Shown piece by piece: positions 55,137-64,000 of a stretch of DNA of 64,000 bases; positions within the stretch are counted from its first letter, which is position 1; each line of letters opens with the position of its first letter. The notes beneath the pieces are model-generated. The model saw nothing but the letters and a program-made list of their open reading frames with translations, ran no database searches and was not told the origin of the DNA. The stretch comes from an uncultured Dehalococcoidia bacterium. GTDB taxonomy: Bacteria > Chloroflexota > Dehalococcoidia > Lucifugimonadales > UBA3495. The position numbers and the translations under genes were made by a program. The DNA is taken from NCBI GenBank assembly GCA_951813535.1, contig OX638345.1, positions 943,029 through 1,007,028 on the forward strand. The letters run 5' to 3'.

Positions 55137-56093
55137 TCAGGCCATCACATCATCCAATCGGGGCTGCACAGCCATCCGGAGCTTGGTTAGGCCGTCAAAC
55201 ATCCAGGATCTGGTTGCCTCCAGGTTCTCTTCCGCATCGTCGATTGTCGCATCTGTCGACATCCCAACCCAAGAGAACCCCTCCTCTTCGCTGGTCTCCC
55301 ACTCCAGCGTATGACCTACGACCTCCTGGGCAATCGCGGACCGATGTTCGCTCAACGCGTTGTAGATTGTCTGGTGGTGGTCGTTGCGGATGTGGAGCCA
55401 GATCCACGACTTTCCGTCTTGGTCTCCAATTTGCAGCGCATAATAAATGCCATCTTGCTCGTAACCGGTGCGAAAGGATCTGCCGCTGCCCGTAAATCCT
55501 CCCCAACGTCCGCCGAGAGATTGGATGCCTTCTCCATGGAGGTTTGTGGTCAGTGGTCGGTAGTAGCGCCCGTAAGCCCGGTGGCCTGTTGCCGGTTCAT
55601 CATCTGATGGATCAGAGACAGCGGGCCTTTCCGATACGTCCGCTCCGGCGACCAACTCAAAATAGTGGGCTATGGCGTCGCCGATGCGCCAAGTGCTCAC
55701 CTCAACGCCATAGACCTCGATAGCGTATGAAGTATTCAGCCAGTCCAGGATGCCGCTATGCCAGTCCCAAAACCCGGTGGTGACCCAGATGAGAATGCCA
55801 GCCTCGCGACTCGCAGCATAGCCCATCAACCTGGCGAAGTGGTCGTCGTCGGAATATTCCAACTGGTTCTCGATCACCACGGTAGCGCCGCTGGTCGCAT
55901 CCTTGGCCAGGATATCAACCCGCCCGGCATCGGGCATTTCAGCTTCCACCTGGATCAGTTCCAGTTTCAGTTCAAGGAGATTCCCGAGCAGGTAGAGGTT
56001 GTCCGCCAGCCAAGGCGTGAAGTCGTTTTCCTCATAGGGCCAGATTTCTCGTACCGGCACCTGCTCCAAAGTTCCCAAGTCTCGAGTCCCCAT
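55137..56093 (-). CDS. DUF4268-type protein with PD-(D/E)XK nuclease-like core
   Basis: 318 aa from the ATG at 56093 (GGAGA 8 nt upstream; the longer frame to 56201 lacks one). The N-terminal half reads EIWPYEENDFTPWLADNLYL, then GRVDILAKDATSGATVVIEN, the D...E-x-Q arrangement of PD-(D/E)XK folds (D near 52, E-N-Q near 66). WLNTSYAIEVYGVEVSTWRI follows. The C-terminal half fits DUF4268. Such proteins commonly occur beside restriction systems; an MmeI-like enzyme is next on the same strand. Confidence 0.75.
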   Translation of the reverse strand: MGTRDLGTLEQVPVREIWPYEENDFTPWLADNLYLLGNLLELKLELIQVEAEMPDAGRVDILAKDATSGATVVIENQLEYSDDDHFARLMGYAASREAGILIWVTTGFWDWHSGILDWLNTSYAIEVYGVEVSTWRIGDAIAHYFELVAGADVSERPAVSDPSDDEPATGHRAYGRYYRPLTTNLHGEGIQSLGGRWGGFTGSGRSFRTGYEQDGIYYALQIGDQDGKSWIWLHIRNDHHQTIYNALSEHRSAIAQEVVGHTLEWETSEEEGFSWVGMSTDATIDDAEENLEATRSWMFDGLTKLRMAVQPRLDDVMA

Positions 56094-56245
56094 GATCGTT
56101 GTCTCCGATTGCAGTGGCTGGAATGAAGTGACGGCCGGCGCGAGCCTATAGCACACAAACGAGAGCGACTTTGACAGGTTGGCTGGCGTCGGAAGCATCA
56201 TAGCATTGGTTACAGCAGCAGGACTGAATGAGACTCTGAAAGGAG

Positions 56246-56390
56246 GGAGTCGACGGCAGCGGCCGCATCACCGTCATTCGCTCCAAGACCGACGTCTATG
56301 CCAAAGCCGTCGCGGTGGTCATCACTCCCGCCGCCATGCGGTCCTTGGACTCCATCCGGAAAGGCAATGGGCGGTGCCGATGGTTCACCG
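56246..56390 (+). pseudogene. Tyrosine recombinase fragment
   Basis: DGSGRITVIRSKTDVYAKAV and VVITPAAMRSLDSI match the central part of the recombinase at 54138-55103 (GSGRITVVRSKTDAE, VTPAAMDALSAI). Only about 45 codons remain, without start or catalytic Tyr. Confidence 0.75.
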
Positions 56391-56413
56391 TCAAACGTGG
56401 TGAAAGGTCTACC

Positions 56414-56773
56414 TCAGCTGTCCAACGGGATCTCGCTGCCCATCAGGTGAATCGGACTGCCGGCAGACATCTGCATCCCCATCGCGATGCTTCCGATTTT
56501 AAGGATTATCTCGCCATTGTCTGAAAGCAATGATATGGTCACACCGTCCAGGCGGAGTCTCCGTTCGAAGAATTGTGGTATTGGAATCCCGAACAGCCGC
56601 CATTCAGGTGGGCGATCGTCTGGAGTCCATGGCCACTCTTCGGCTGTGGTGTCGGAGTATTCTTCAACTTTCCCGTCTGTGTGCTGTATTCGGGCTCGAG
56701 CGGCTTCAATCGTTCGCATTTTTCGCACACGCCCATCAAGGTCGGTGAATTCCTCTTCGGTTATTCGTACCAT
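56414..56773 (-). CDS. Hypothetical protein downstream of the MmeI-like gene
   Basis: 119 aa, MVRITEEEFTDLDGRVRKMR at the start, IPIPQFFERRLRLDGVTISL in the middle. Acidic, soluble, no recognised family. Same strand and 87 bp after the restriction-modification gene, so possibly co-transcribed. Intact. Confidence 0.5.
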   Translation of the reverse strand: MVRITEEEFTDLDGRVRKMRTIEAARARIQHTDGKVEEYSDTTAEEWPWTPDDRPPEWRLFGIPIPQFFERRLRLDGVTISLLSDNGEIILKIGSIAMGMQMSAGSPIHLMGSEIPLDS

Positions 56774-56860
56774 GCATTGTTCCTTGATTTGGGGGAGCCC
56801 TCTGATCTGGTCCGCATGCGGACGGGAGCCGCGCGCCAGCAGCCGTTGATCGGGCTACCG

Positions 56861-59602
56861 TTACTCTGAATTAGTTGCTGCTCCCGCCCGCTCCAGGTTC
56901 AGCGCCAGTAGCCGCTCCAGGATTTCGGCGTCAGGCAGGTCCGCCGGCCACCCGTAGGCGTCGGCCACCGCCGCGTCGAGACGGACGTGGATGTTCTCCA
57001 GCCACGTCGGCCGCTGGTTGTACAGGTTCGTCAGCGTCCGCTTCCGCAGCTCCGCAGCGCTGACCCCCTCCGGATTCAGCCAGCCCTCCCGCAGCCGGTT
57101 CAACTCCGCAGCGATTGCGCCGATGGCCTCCCGCTGCTCCTCCGTGGGACGCGGAAACGGAAACGTCTCAAAGCATGTGGTGGGCGTGTAGCGAAACCCC
57201 GACTCCACTTCGCGCAACTGCGTTCCCATGCCCCTTGCCCAAAGCTCGTGAAAACGCGAGTGCAATACGCCGAACGTGTAGTCATCTTCTCTGGCAACGG
57301 CGATTATCGCGCTGTCGGAAAGTGTGTCGCTTCCGATCCATGCAAAAAGCCTGTGCTTGGTAACTCTGGGCGTGGCGATGTAGCGGGTCAAACCACTGAG
57401 CGCACTCCTCATTCCGGGACGTGGCTCCATGTGCCACCACCAATTGTTGGCATACAAGGCGCGGCGGTTGTTAATCCTCGTCGGCCTTACGTGAGTATTC
57501 ACGAACTCAAACGGTGCTTCGTACAACATAGCTTGGTCTATGGGCATATCTCCGAAGTCGATTATCCACATCCCTCTGGACCGGTCCGTTATGTCCCGAC
57601 CATTAACCCATGGCCGAACCACGTCCTCGTTCCCTTTGCCGTGAGGATTCGGACTGCTGAGCATCTGCCTCGCCAGTTTGTCGGGAATATCAAACGATCC
57701 CCCCTTGGTGTCGCCCATAAAAGCGATACCAAGGTTTTCTTCCACGCGTTTGGCAGCCGTCAGGTCAACGCCTACCGTGAGGTTGGCGTTTATTGCGGGC
57801 ACCGACTGGCCGTCCAGTTCCCGCTTCCCCTCGGAACCATCGTCAAACCCAACGATTGAGATGTGCACCGCCGCACCTTCCAGCACCCACGGATGGTCTG
57901 ACCACGCCATGAAAATATCGCCAGTCGCCTTGATTCGTTGTAATACCCTGCGGTTTGCGCCGCCCCGTATTCCTTGGGTCGCCAACAGGCCCGCCCGTTT
58001 GACCTGACCCGTTTCGATCGCCCTCTGCGCTTTCTCGAACCAGTAGCACGCCAAGTCTGCTTCGGCCGGCACCTTGCCGTTGTACTGCTTGAACAGCGCA
58101 TCCACGTATTCGTTGCCCAGCCCTTTACGAAGCAGCTTGCCGCCCAAGAACGGCGGGTTGCCCACGATGAACTCGGCCGCCGGCCATTCCGATTCCGCCG
58201 GATGCTCCGGGTCGCTCAGGTCCAGTAGCGCATCCGTCTGCCGTATCGTGTCCAGCGGTGTCAGGACCGGCCGCTGCGTGTACGGGAAGCCGTTGGCCTG
58301 GTGCCACTGGATGTAGCCGATCCACAGCGCCGTCCGCGCCAGTTCCGCCGCGTAGTGGTTGACCTCCAGCCCCAGCATCTGGTCCGGTTGCACCCTGGGC
58401 TTCAGCCCGTACCAACCCTGCACGTCGGCGAAGTCGGTCACTTCCCGCTCCAGGTCCAGCAGCGACCGAAGGGCGATGTAAAGGAAGTTCCCGCTGCCGC
58501 ACGCCGGGTCCAGCACCCGCACCGACGCCAGCCGCCGCCGAAACGCATCCAGCCGCTCTCGCGCCGCATCGCCATCATCCTCATCCAGCAGGTCGATGAC
58601 TTCCTGGCGAGCCGCCTCCCACTCCCGGCACAGCGGTGTGATCACCACCGGCTCTACCACCAGTTCGATATCGTCGGCGCCGGTGTAGTGCGCACCCGTC
58701 TGGGCCCGTTTGGATGCGTCCAGCGCCCGTTCGAATAGAGTTCCAAATATCGACGGCTCGATGTCCCGCCAGTTCCGCTCGCAAGCCTCTCCCAGCCGCT
58801 GCAGGGCAACCGTGCTCAGCTCCACGGTATCCACCACGTTGAACAGGTCACCGTTGAAGTGGGCGATTTGGTCCGCGCCGGCATGCCCGCCGGTCGCCAT
58901 CAGCGTGAACAGGCTGCGTATTGCCTCGTCGAAGGTCGCCGGGTCGCGGTAGTGCTGGCCGACGATGCGGGTGAACAGCCCCTCGGGCAGGAGGCCCGCA
59001 TCCTCCGAGTACAGGCAGAAGACCAGCTGGTTCAGGTACCGCGCCAGCCGTTCGGGATCCTCATTGCGCGCCTCCATGTCCATCACAATGGACTGGAATA
59101 GCGCCGCTGTGTCCCGGGTGACTGCGTCCACCGAGCGCAGGCGTTCGCGGAACCGGTGCGGTGCGAAGAACACGTCCCGCACCAGGCCCAGCCGTTCCGG
59201 CTGCTCGAACTCCCCGATGCCCAGGTCGTACCGAGCCGTCTCCATCCCCGGGAAGTTGGTCTGGATCCGTATCGTCTCGAAGGACGACACGATGAGCAGC
59301 GGCGGCGTCTTCAGGTGCACCTGGTAGCGCAGCAGTTGGTCAAAGGCCCCGTCCAGCTGCGCGTCCTGCCCCTTGAACTCCCAGCCGAAATGCTCCTCGA
59401 AGTAGGCATCGGCGAAGCCGCCCGGCACCCACTTCTCGAAGGTGAAGGCCTCCGGATCACCGTACCCCGCCGGCGTGGCGTGACCCACCAGCCCACACAG
59501 ATCGTTGAAAAACGACTGCGCCCCCTGCCGTTCGCCGAAGCCGGCGTCCCGCCAACGAGCGACAAACTCCTGTGGCGTCATTGTAGGCAGTTGCGGTGTC
59601 AT
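56861..59602 (-). CDS. MmeI-like type IIL restriction-modification enzyme
   Basis: 913 aa, the usual size of MmeI-type single-chain enzymes. The N-terminal nuclease domain carries EEHFGWEFKGQ (ExK, near residue 74). A helical linker is followed by the N6-adenine methyltransferase: RVLDPACGSGNFLYIALRSL (motif I, near 363) and FIVGNPPFLGGKLL (motif IV NPPF, near 480). Then a target-recognition region (NWWWHMEPRPGMRSALSGL, RYIATPRVTKHRLF) and a helical C-terminus with TPTTCFETFPFPRPT. One protein thus binds, methylates one strand and cuts about 20 bp away, as known for this family. No lesions. Confidence 0.88.
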   Translation of the reverse strand: MTPQLPTMTPQEFVARWRDAGFGERQGAQSFFNDLCGLVGHATPAGYGDPEAFTFEKWVPGGFADAYFEEHFGWEFKGQDAQLDGAFDQLLRYQVHLKTPPLLIVSSFETIRIQTNFPGMETARYDLGIGEFEQPERLGLVRDVFFAPHRFRERLRSVDAVTRDTAALFQSIVMDMEARNEDPERLARYLNQLVFCLYSEDAGLLPEGLFTRIVGQHYRDPATFDEAIRSLFTLMATGGHAGADQIAHFNGDLFNVVDTVELSTVALQRLGEACERNWRDIEPSIFGTLFERALDASKRAQTGAHYTGADDIELVVEPVVITPLCREWEAARQEVIDLLDEDDGDAARERLDAFRRRLASVRVLDPACGSGNFLYIALRSLLDLEREVTDFADVQGWYGLKPRVQPDQMLGLEVNHYAAELARTALWIGYIQWHQANGFPYTQRPVLTPLDTIRQTDALLDLSDPEHPAESEWPAAEFIVGNPPFLGGKLLRKGLGNEYVDALFKQYNGKVPAEADLACYWFEKAQRAIETGQVKRAGLLATQGIRGGANRRVLQRIKATGDIFMAWSDHPWVLEGAAVHISIVGFDDGSEGKRELDGQSVPAINANLTVGVDLTAAKRVEENLGIAFMGDTKGGSFDIPDKLARQMLSSPNPHGKGNEDVVRPWVNGRDITDRSRGMWIIDFGDMPIDQAMLYEAPFEFVNTHVRPTRINNRRALYANNWWWHMEPRPGMRSALSGLTRYIATPRVTKHRLFAWIGSDTLSDSAIIAVAREDDYTFGVLHSRFHELWARGMGTQLREVESGFRYTPTTCFETFPFPRPTEEQREAIGAIAAELNRLREGWLNPEGVSAAELRKRTLTNLYNQRPTWLENIHVRLDAAVADAYGWPADLPDAEILERLLALNLERAGAATNSE

Positions 59603-59868
59603 CTCGTCCCTGCTGCCTCATCGGGAAATGTTACCGACACTTTAGCATTTGGATCCGCCCCAACCAGCCAGTTAGATCCTTCGTGGGTGGTCCCAAAGGG
59701 ACTGTACTGCGAACTTTCCACTGGGAGGTATCCATACCAGTGTGGAGCGGAGTAGCGCGAACCTCACGGACTGAAGTTCCATCAGCCTTCAGCTTGCCAA
59801 GATGGCAGGCCAATATGTCCCGCCGCAAGGCATCCCTTTTATCGTACGGGATGAGGCGTATCCGAACC

Positions 59869-62800
59869 CTACTCGGTAGCCTCGCTCAAATCTTCGGACT
59901 GTCCCTCCGATGCCGGCTCAGCGTCCTGGCGTTCGATGCCAAGGGCAGCTCCAATCCTCTTTAGGTTGGGAAGCGTCGGGTCATCGTCTACAGCTGCGTT
60001 GAGGCTCTGTTGGATCCGTTCCTTGAAATCGTTGGCGGCAGCACGGTCACGATGCCTGGTAAACAGCCTAGGGTGGGAGTCTGCGATATCAGCCACCCAC
60101 TCGATGCCACTTGCATTTCCCTTGACTAAGATGGGCCTACAAACTTGGTCGATAAACCTCCGGTCATTGGATAACAGGTTAGAGCCTGATAGCAAGCCGC
60201 CGAGGATTTCAATGAATTCTGCGCTTGCTTCGCCGTTCGACTCCACGAGTATTTCGTAAGCTCGACGGGACAAGATCTCCCGTTGGTTAGCGCTGAGCAA
60301 ACTGACGATCTCTCGCCAGTATACGTTTGAGCGCACGCTGCTTGCGCCTGCGGCCACTGTCCTAGCGTATTCGATGAGAGCATCAAGAAAAGCAACACCA
60401 AGGGTCACATCGGCCCCACTGGCTTTCGATTCGATCACAAGGTCCACCAAGTCGTCTTGCGACGCCATCGCTCTAGACCACGTGTCCTGATCCACACTAG
60501 GCAGGTGGACTGCACACCAATTCACCAACTTCCGGTCACCGATACCTTTCAGGAGGGCAACGTAAAGGCCGCTTTCGCTGACGTCAAAGGCGCCATCGAC
60601 GACTCCATCAACTAGACTGTCGCGCCCGGGCAACTCTTTCAGGAATGTTTCGAGGTCTTGAGAGTCCTCCTCTCGCAGGACTTCGCGGATAACATCCCAA
60701 TTCGCCCTCACTAGCTCAACTGGCTTGCAAACGTCCTCCGACCTTAGCAGCGTTCTCAAGACGTTCGCTAAAAATGGGGGGACAGTCTGCCATACAGTTG
60801 CCATTTCGAAGACGACCGGAAGCTGTTGAGTTTCCCTTACTAACGCCGCGAAGTGTTCCGCCGCGCCGGCCACCATGTCCGGGTTTTGGAGCATCTGAGT
60901 CAGATATTGGTAACCTGCGTGGGAATTTCCGACTTGGGCAGGTTCCTCTGGATCGGGGACGGCCCGCAGAAAACCGAACATGCACTCCCCTACCGCCTCT
61001 ATATGGCTTTCTGACACTGCCTGATGCAAGTGGTGAAGATAATTGCCGCTGGCAGCAAACTCTGCATACTGGTTCCGTGGGATGATGCCCGCAGCTTCTG
61101 AAATACGAAGCGTCCTCAGCATAAAGTGCAGATAGGCAGGTTGGATAGTCTCCTCCGGTTGGAGGCGAGCGAACACGCTGCTTGCCGCGTTGTTCAGGCC
61201 ATTGTGGGAGGTGGTCATCATTGCAGCGCGCACTGCTAAAAAAGTGTTTCCTTCGATTTGATCATCTGCGATTTGCTCGGCCAGCAGCTGGTCGAGCTCT
61301 ACGATTGCTTGGAGATCGAAATACTGGAGAAGCCGGCCATCAGGGTCTTTCCCCACCACCTCGCGGGACACCTCGAGCCATTGTTCGGCACTCAGTGGAA
61401 CTTTGAAACCGGTACCCAAATGTTGGTCTAAGCCAAGCTCTACCAAGCCTTCTATGAGCGTGAGCGCGGCAGCCATCCATGCTCTTGCTGTTACTCGCTC
61501 TCTAGCAGTCCCTGAGTCTCCTTCTTGTTCAGCCCCTCCGGGATTTCCAACGACCGTGTTTGAGGCGCCCATCAAGAGGGCAGGGATCGTCTTTTCTGAG
61601 TCGCTCACCAATTTCACGATAGCGACCATTCCGTTCGCATTTGCAACATTGAAAGGGTTCCAAGCCTGAACACCGGCCGCGGCTATTTGGATGCTCGATC
61701 GGACGGCTGTTGCTTCAGGTCGACTATCGGTGAGTTCAAGCACCCCACTATTTTCAAGAGCGATGGCTGCCTTCGCCAGCTCAGCAGGGGCTACTGCACT
61801 CCAATCCTGCGAGCCTGCCGGAACAGTATCCTCAAGCACAGACCAGAACCCCGAGGGGTGGACCGACGCGAGTTCCGATAATGTGGCCCCATCTCCGTCG
61901 GCGAGGGCAGCCTCGATCGGGCCCCTGAGAAGCAGTTGACTCGCCTCCTGACTTGAAACACCAAAGTGGAGTGCCGAGATAATTTCTCTCCACTGATCCC
62001 CGATGATCCGCCTTGGAAAATCCAGGTCATCCTTCGCCAGCAGGACGTCGCGTATACTTTCGCTGCCTTTCTGAAGAAGTACATAGCAGGCAAGATGGGA
62101 AAGCGCGAATTCGTCCTGCCATGTCCTGTGGAGGGTTCCTATTTGGTTCACAAAAATTTTCAGATCCCGCGGAGTGGGTGCCGACGTCTCGAGCCCGCCT
62201 TCCGCAGCAAAGGCTCTGTATACGTCGTGAAAGTCTTCTTCCCGGTGATTCGGGAGCGCCTGTTGGAGAGCATCCTGAAGGAATTCACGCCAGTTAGTAA
62301 GCAAGAGCGGCGGAACTCTAAAGCGTAACTGGAAGGTCTTGTCAAGAAATGAGGCGGCCAGCGTCGGGTTCGTGGCCTCGATGTTATCACTATCCGACTG
62401 GTCCCAAAGACGAAGGATGGCATTCCCGTCATACGGAATGAGAACCCAGAGGCGGTCGATCCAATCGGCCTGCCGATAGTCGCTGTACCCAAGGAACGTC
62501 TGCAAGGTTGACCAAATCGACAAGGCATCCGACGGTTGTACTCGATCCAGGTTGTCCACAACCAGGAGCAGCTTGCGATTCTTTGACCCTAAGGCTTCAC
62601 CGAGGAGTTCACGGAACACCTCCTCAAATTCGACTGACGTGGGGTCCGGAGTCTGGGTCACAATGGTGTGGGACTCGGTTGAAGCCTGCCCTGTGACCAG
62701 GGCAGGAAAGTCGCTCAGACCCCGGTCCTCGCTCCTTCCATTTCCCCTTGACTTTCTCCGCCATTGTGGAAACGCCACCACAAAAGCATAGAAAATTGCT

Positions 62801-63378
62801 GGTAAGAGTACTCCGATCAAGCCGACTAGCAAAAGCGCGGCAGCCAACTTCTCCGAGGGATTGTCGGAGGCCCAGAGTGTAGCGCCGGCCGAAATTAGGG
62901 CTGCACCCACGGGAATAGCAAGTAGCGTGAGCGCGAACCAAATGCCGGCACCGGTCAGCTTGGGAATCACCTTGGTGGTGTCCTCGCGACGGCGCATCGT
63001 CAGCTCAGATAGGCGGCGGTCCCACTGGTCCTTGTTGACCCAACCGAACCCCTGGACGCGTGTGATGAGGTTTTCCAGGAACGTGCGGCGAAGCGGGTCA
63101 TCCTGGTGGGCCCAGATATCGAACACAGCAATCCTGTGGTCGCAATCTTTCGTTTGAGCCAGTTCTTTGGCCGTGAGCCCAACTATCGTGGATTTACCAG
63201 CTCCCCATCCTCCCTCAAGCCCGATGGCTCTGCCACCGCTTTCCGTCTGCACCACTTCACTGATCGCGCGGGCGACCCGCTCGTGACTCCCGAATGAGTC
63301 CGTCTCGGAGGGCGTATCGGCGAGAAGTCTGGTAAGACAGCGTTCCTCTGTAGCCAAAGCAGTTCCCCTAAGTGTCAT
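59869..63378 (-). CDS. KAP-family P-loop NTPase, membrane-spanning
   Basis: 1,169 aa. Walker A AIGLEGGWGAGKSTIVGL near residue 55; two membrane segments in the middle of the NTPase domain (GIWFALTLLAIPVGAALISA about 145-165 and ALLLVGLIGVLLPAIFYAFV about 180-200), the KAP signature; Walker B KLLLVVDNLDRVQPSD near residue 270. The C-terminal 700 residues are helical and unrecognised. KAP NTPases are often found in phage-defence islands. It lies upstream of the MmeI-like gene on the same strand (266 bp gap). Confidence 0.82.
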   Translation of the reverse strand: MTLRGTALATEERCLTRLLADTPSETDSFGSHERVARAISEVVQTESGGRAIGLEGGWGAGKSTIVGLTAKELAQTKDCDHRIAVFDIWAHQDDPLRRTFLENLITRVQGFGWVNKDQWDRRLSELTMRRREDTTKVIPKLTGAGIWFALTLLAIPVGAALISAGATLWASDNPSEKLAAALLLVGLIGVLLPAIFYAFVVAFPQWRRKSRGNGRSEDRGLSDFPALVTGQASTESHTIVTQTPDPTSVEFEEVFRELLGEALGSKNRKLLLVVDNLDRVQPSDALSIWSTLQTFLGYSDYRQADWIDRLWVLIPYDGNAILRLWDQSDSDNIEATNPTLAASFLDKTFQLRFRVPPLLLTNWREFLQDALQQALPNHREEDFHDVYRAFAAEGGLETSAPTPRDLKIFVNQIGTLHRTWQDEFALSHLACYVLLQKGSESIRDVLLAKDDLDFPRRIIGDQWREIISALHFGVSSQEASQLLLRGPIEAALADGDGATLSELASVHPSGFWSVLEDTVPAGSQDWSAVAPAELAKAAIALENSGVLELTDSRPEATAVRSSIQIAAAGVQAWNPFNVANANGMVAIVKLVSDSEKTIPALLMGASNTVVGNPGGAEQEGDSGTARERVTARAWMAAALTLIEGLVELGLDQHLGTGFKVPLSAEQWLEVSREVVGKDPDGRLLQYFDLQAIVELDQLLAEQIADDQIEGNTFLAVRAAMMTTSHNGLNNAASSVFARLQPEETIQPAYLHFMLRTLRISEAAGIIPRNQYAEFAASGNYLHHLHQAVSESHIEAVGECMFGFLRAVPDPEEPAQVGNSHAGYQYLTQMLQNPDMVAGAAEHFAALVRETQQLPVVFEMATVWQTVPPFLANVLRTLLRSEDVCKPVELVRANWDVIREVLREEDSQDLETFLKELPGRDSLVDGVVDGAFDVSESGLYVALLKGIGDRKLVNWCAVHLPSVDQDTWSRAMASQDDLVDLVIESKASGADVTLGVAFLDALIEYARTVAAGASSVRSNVYWREIVSLLSANQREILSRRAYEILVESNGEASAEFIEILGGLLSGSNLLSNDRRFIDQVCRPILVKGNASGIEWVADIADSHPRLFTRHRDRAAANDFKERIQQSLNAAVDDDPTLPNLKRIGAALGIERQDAEPASEGQSEDLSEATE

Positions 63379-63911
63379 GGATAGAGCGCATCCAGCACGA
63401 GAGTGAGGCCGAACGATGCTGTGCTGCGCACTTCTGAGTTCTTTGTGTCATTGTAAGGGGGTTCGTTACGCCCTCGACACCCCCGTATGGCGCGCCGATT
63501 CCGTCTCTCGCTCCGGCCGTTGGCGCCAATCGGGGAAATGCCGTCGGACCAGTGGGCAGCCCAAGCAAGGAAAGGTCAAATCGCACAGGTAATGGCGACG
63601 TTCCTAGCACTGCGGCCGACGTGGGCGTAGTCCAGTTCGTTGCCAGGTGGCGAGCCGCGGCGGGTTGGTTTCCAAAGCTTGGCGAATGCTCAGGAGAGGG
63701 TCGGAACCCTCCTCATGCTTTGCCAAATTGCTCGTGGTCAGACTGAAGGCCAGTTTGTACAGGCACCTCAGCGTCTCCATGACAATTTTGGACCGACCGT
63801 GTGGATCTGCCGTTCCGGACCTCCCCCGATACCCATGACTTACGGCGCCCATTGTACGCCGGCCTCGTGTGTCTAAACGGCGGACGGTTCTGCAATCCAC
63901 GCACGCCGCTG
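63379..63911. other. 533 bp without a supported gene
   Basis: Frames on both strands are short and lack ribosome-binding sites. A minus-strand frame near 63640-63790 (ETLRCLYKLAFSLTTSNLAK) could be a scrap but has no family. The promoter of the KAP gene should lie in the first 100 bp. Confidence 0.4.
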
Positions 63912-63998
63912 GATCAACCTGCCTGCGCTGCCAGCAGCTTGTCGACCTCCCCCTTGTGGCAATGCCGGTATTTGCGGCCGTTCCGGCACGGGCAGGGC
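63912..63998 (-). CDS. C-terminal end of a SEC-C motif protein (runs off right edge)
   Basis: Reading inward from the right edge: KPCPCRNGRKYRHCHKGEVD then KLLAAQAG and TGA. CPC-x8-CH matches the SEC-C zinc motif found at the end of SecA, YecA-like and many accessory proteins. The body of the protein is outside the window, so the type cannot be stated. Confidence 0.75.
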
Positions 63999-64000
63999 TT

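Noticed and set aside
63604-63900. 98-codon minus-strand frame before the SEC-C gene
   Set aside because: No ribosome-binding site or family; kept only as a remark in the gene-free interval.

Overview
This is a GC-rich (roughly 60 percent) bacterial accessory region with almost no housekeeping genes. It consists of stacked mobile elements, fossil plasmid functions and several defence or conflict modules. No rRNA or tRNA gene was recognised. The organism is uncertain. The plant-type bacterial LRR domain, the large FnIII and beta-propeller secreted proteins, and the abundant IS families would fit an environmental or host-associated Chloroflexota-like bacterium, but this is inference, not a taxonomic call.

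Layout. 1-0.3 kb: N-terminal part of a tyrosine recombinase, running off the left edge. 0.3-0.86 kb: a dense run of unrelated small hairpins. 0.93-4.0 kb: a decayed ISAs1 copy with a 9-bp target duplication, a decayed DUF4143-type ATPase and a decayed IS630 element. 4.1-5.8 kb: an AbiE-type toxin-antitoxin operon with a palindromic operator over its promoter. 6.0-6.7 kb: the end of a coiled-coil protein cut by an IS. 6.7-16.7 kb: two IS1380-family elements in the same orientation, one carrying an IS21 insertion. They bracket a large Swt1-HEPN/DUF499 ATPase gene, so the arrangement resembles a composite transposon.

16.7-27.2 kb: a plasmid-like segment in decay. It has a duplicated 276-bp element, a NERD nuclease and UvrD helicase pair, a broken gene of unknown function, a broken replication initiator (HTH plus DnaA-N-like end), an iteron cluster with an AT-rich palindrome, a broken DnaC-like helicase loader, a resolvase scrap and a frameshifted integrase. 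27.8-36.1 kb: three tandem secreted proteins. Two are paralogues; the third combines FnIII domains, a ten-blade propeller-like array and an HExxH metalloprotease.

36.3-54.1 kb: an island bounded by two diverged direct copies of one module (start of a Cys-rich gene, TGGA/TCCA array, 70-74-codon ORF). It holds a MazF/PemK-like pair and a Crp/Fnr regulator. Divergent from that regulator is a nine-gene operon ending in a TerY-P triad (vWA, PP2C, kinase) with an HNH nuclease, a small Cys-rich protein and membrane proteins. Then comes an SF2 helicase-zinc ribbon-LRR fusion gene, split by a second, intact ISAs1 copy with a 10-bp duplication, followed by IS21 and IS1182 wreckage. 54.1-64 kb: an intact tyrosine recombinase, a DUF4268-type PD-(D/E)XK protein, a recombinase scrap, an MmeI-like restriction-modification enzyme with a small downstream gene, a KAP-family NTPase and the end of a SEC-C protein.

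The strongest candidates for an undescribed system are the TerY-P operon with its operator-embedded promoter, the helicase-LRR fusion, the twin TGGA modules and the hairpin array.
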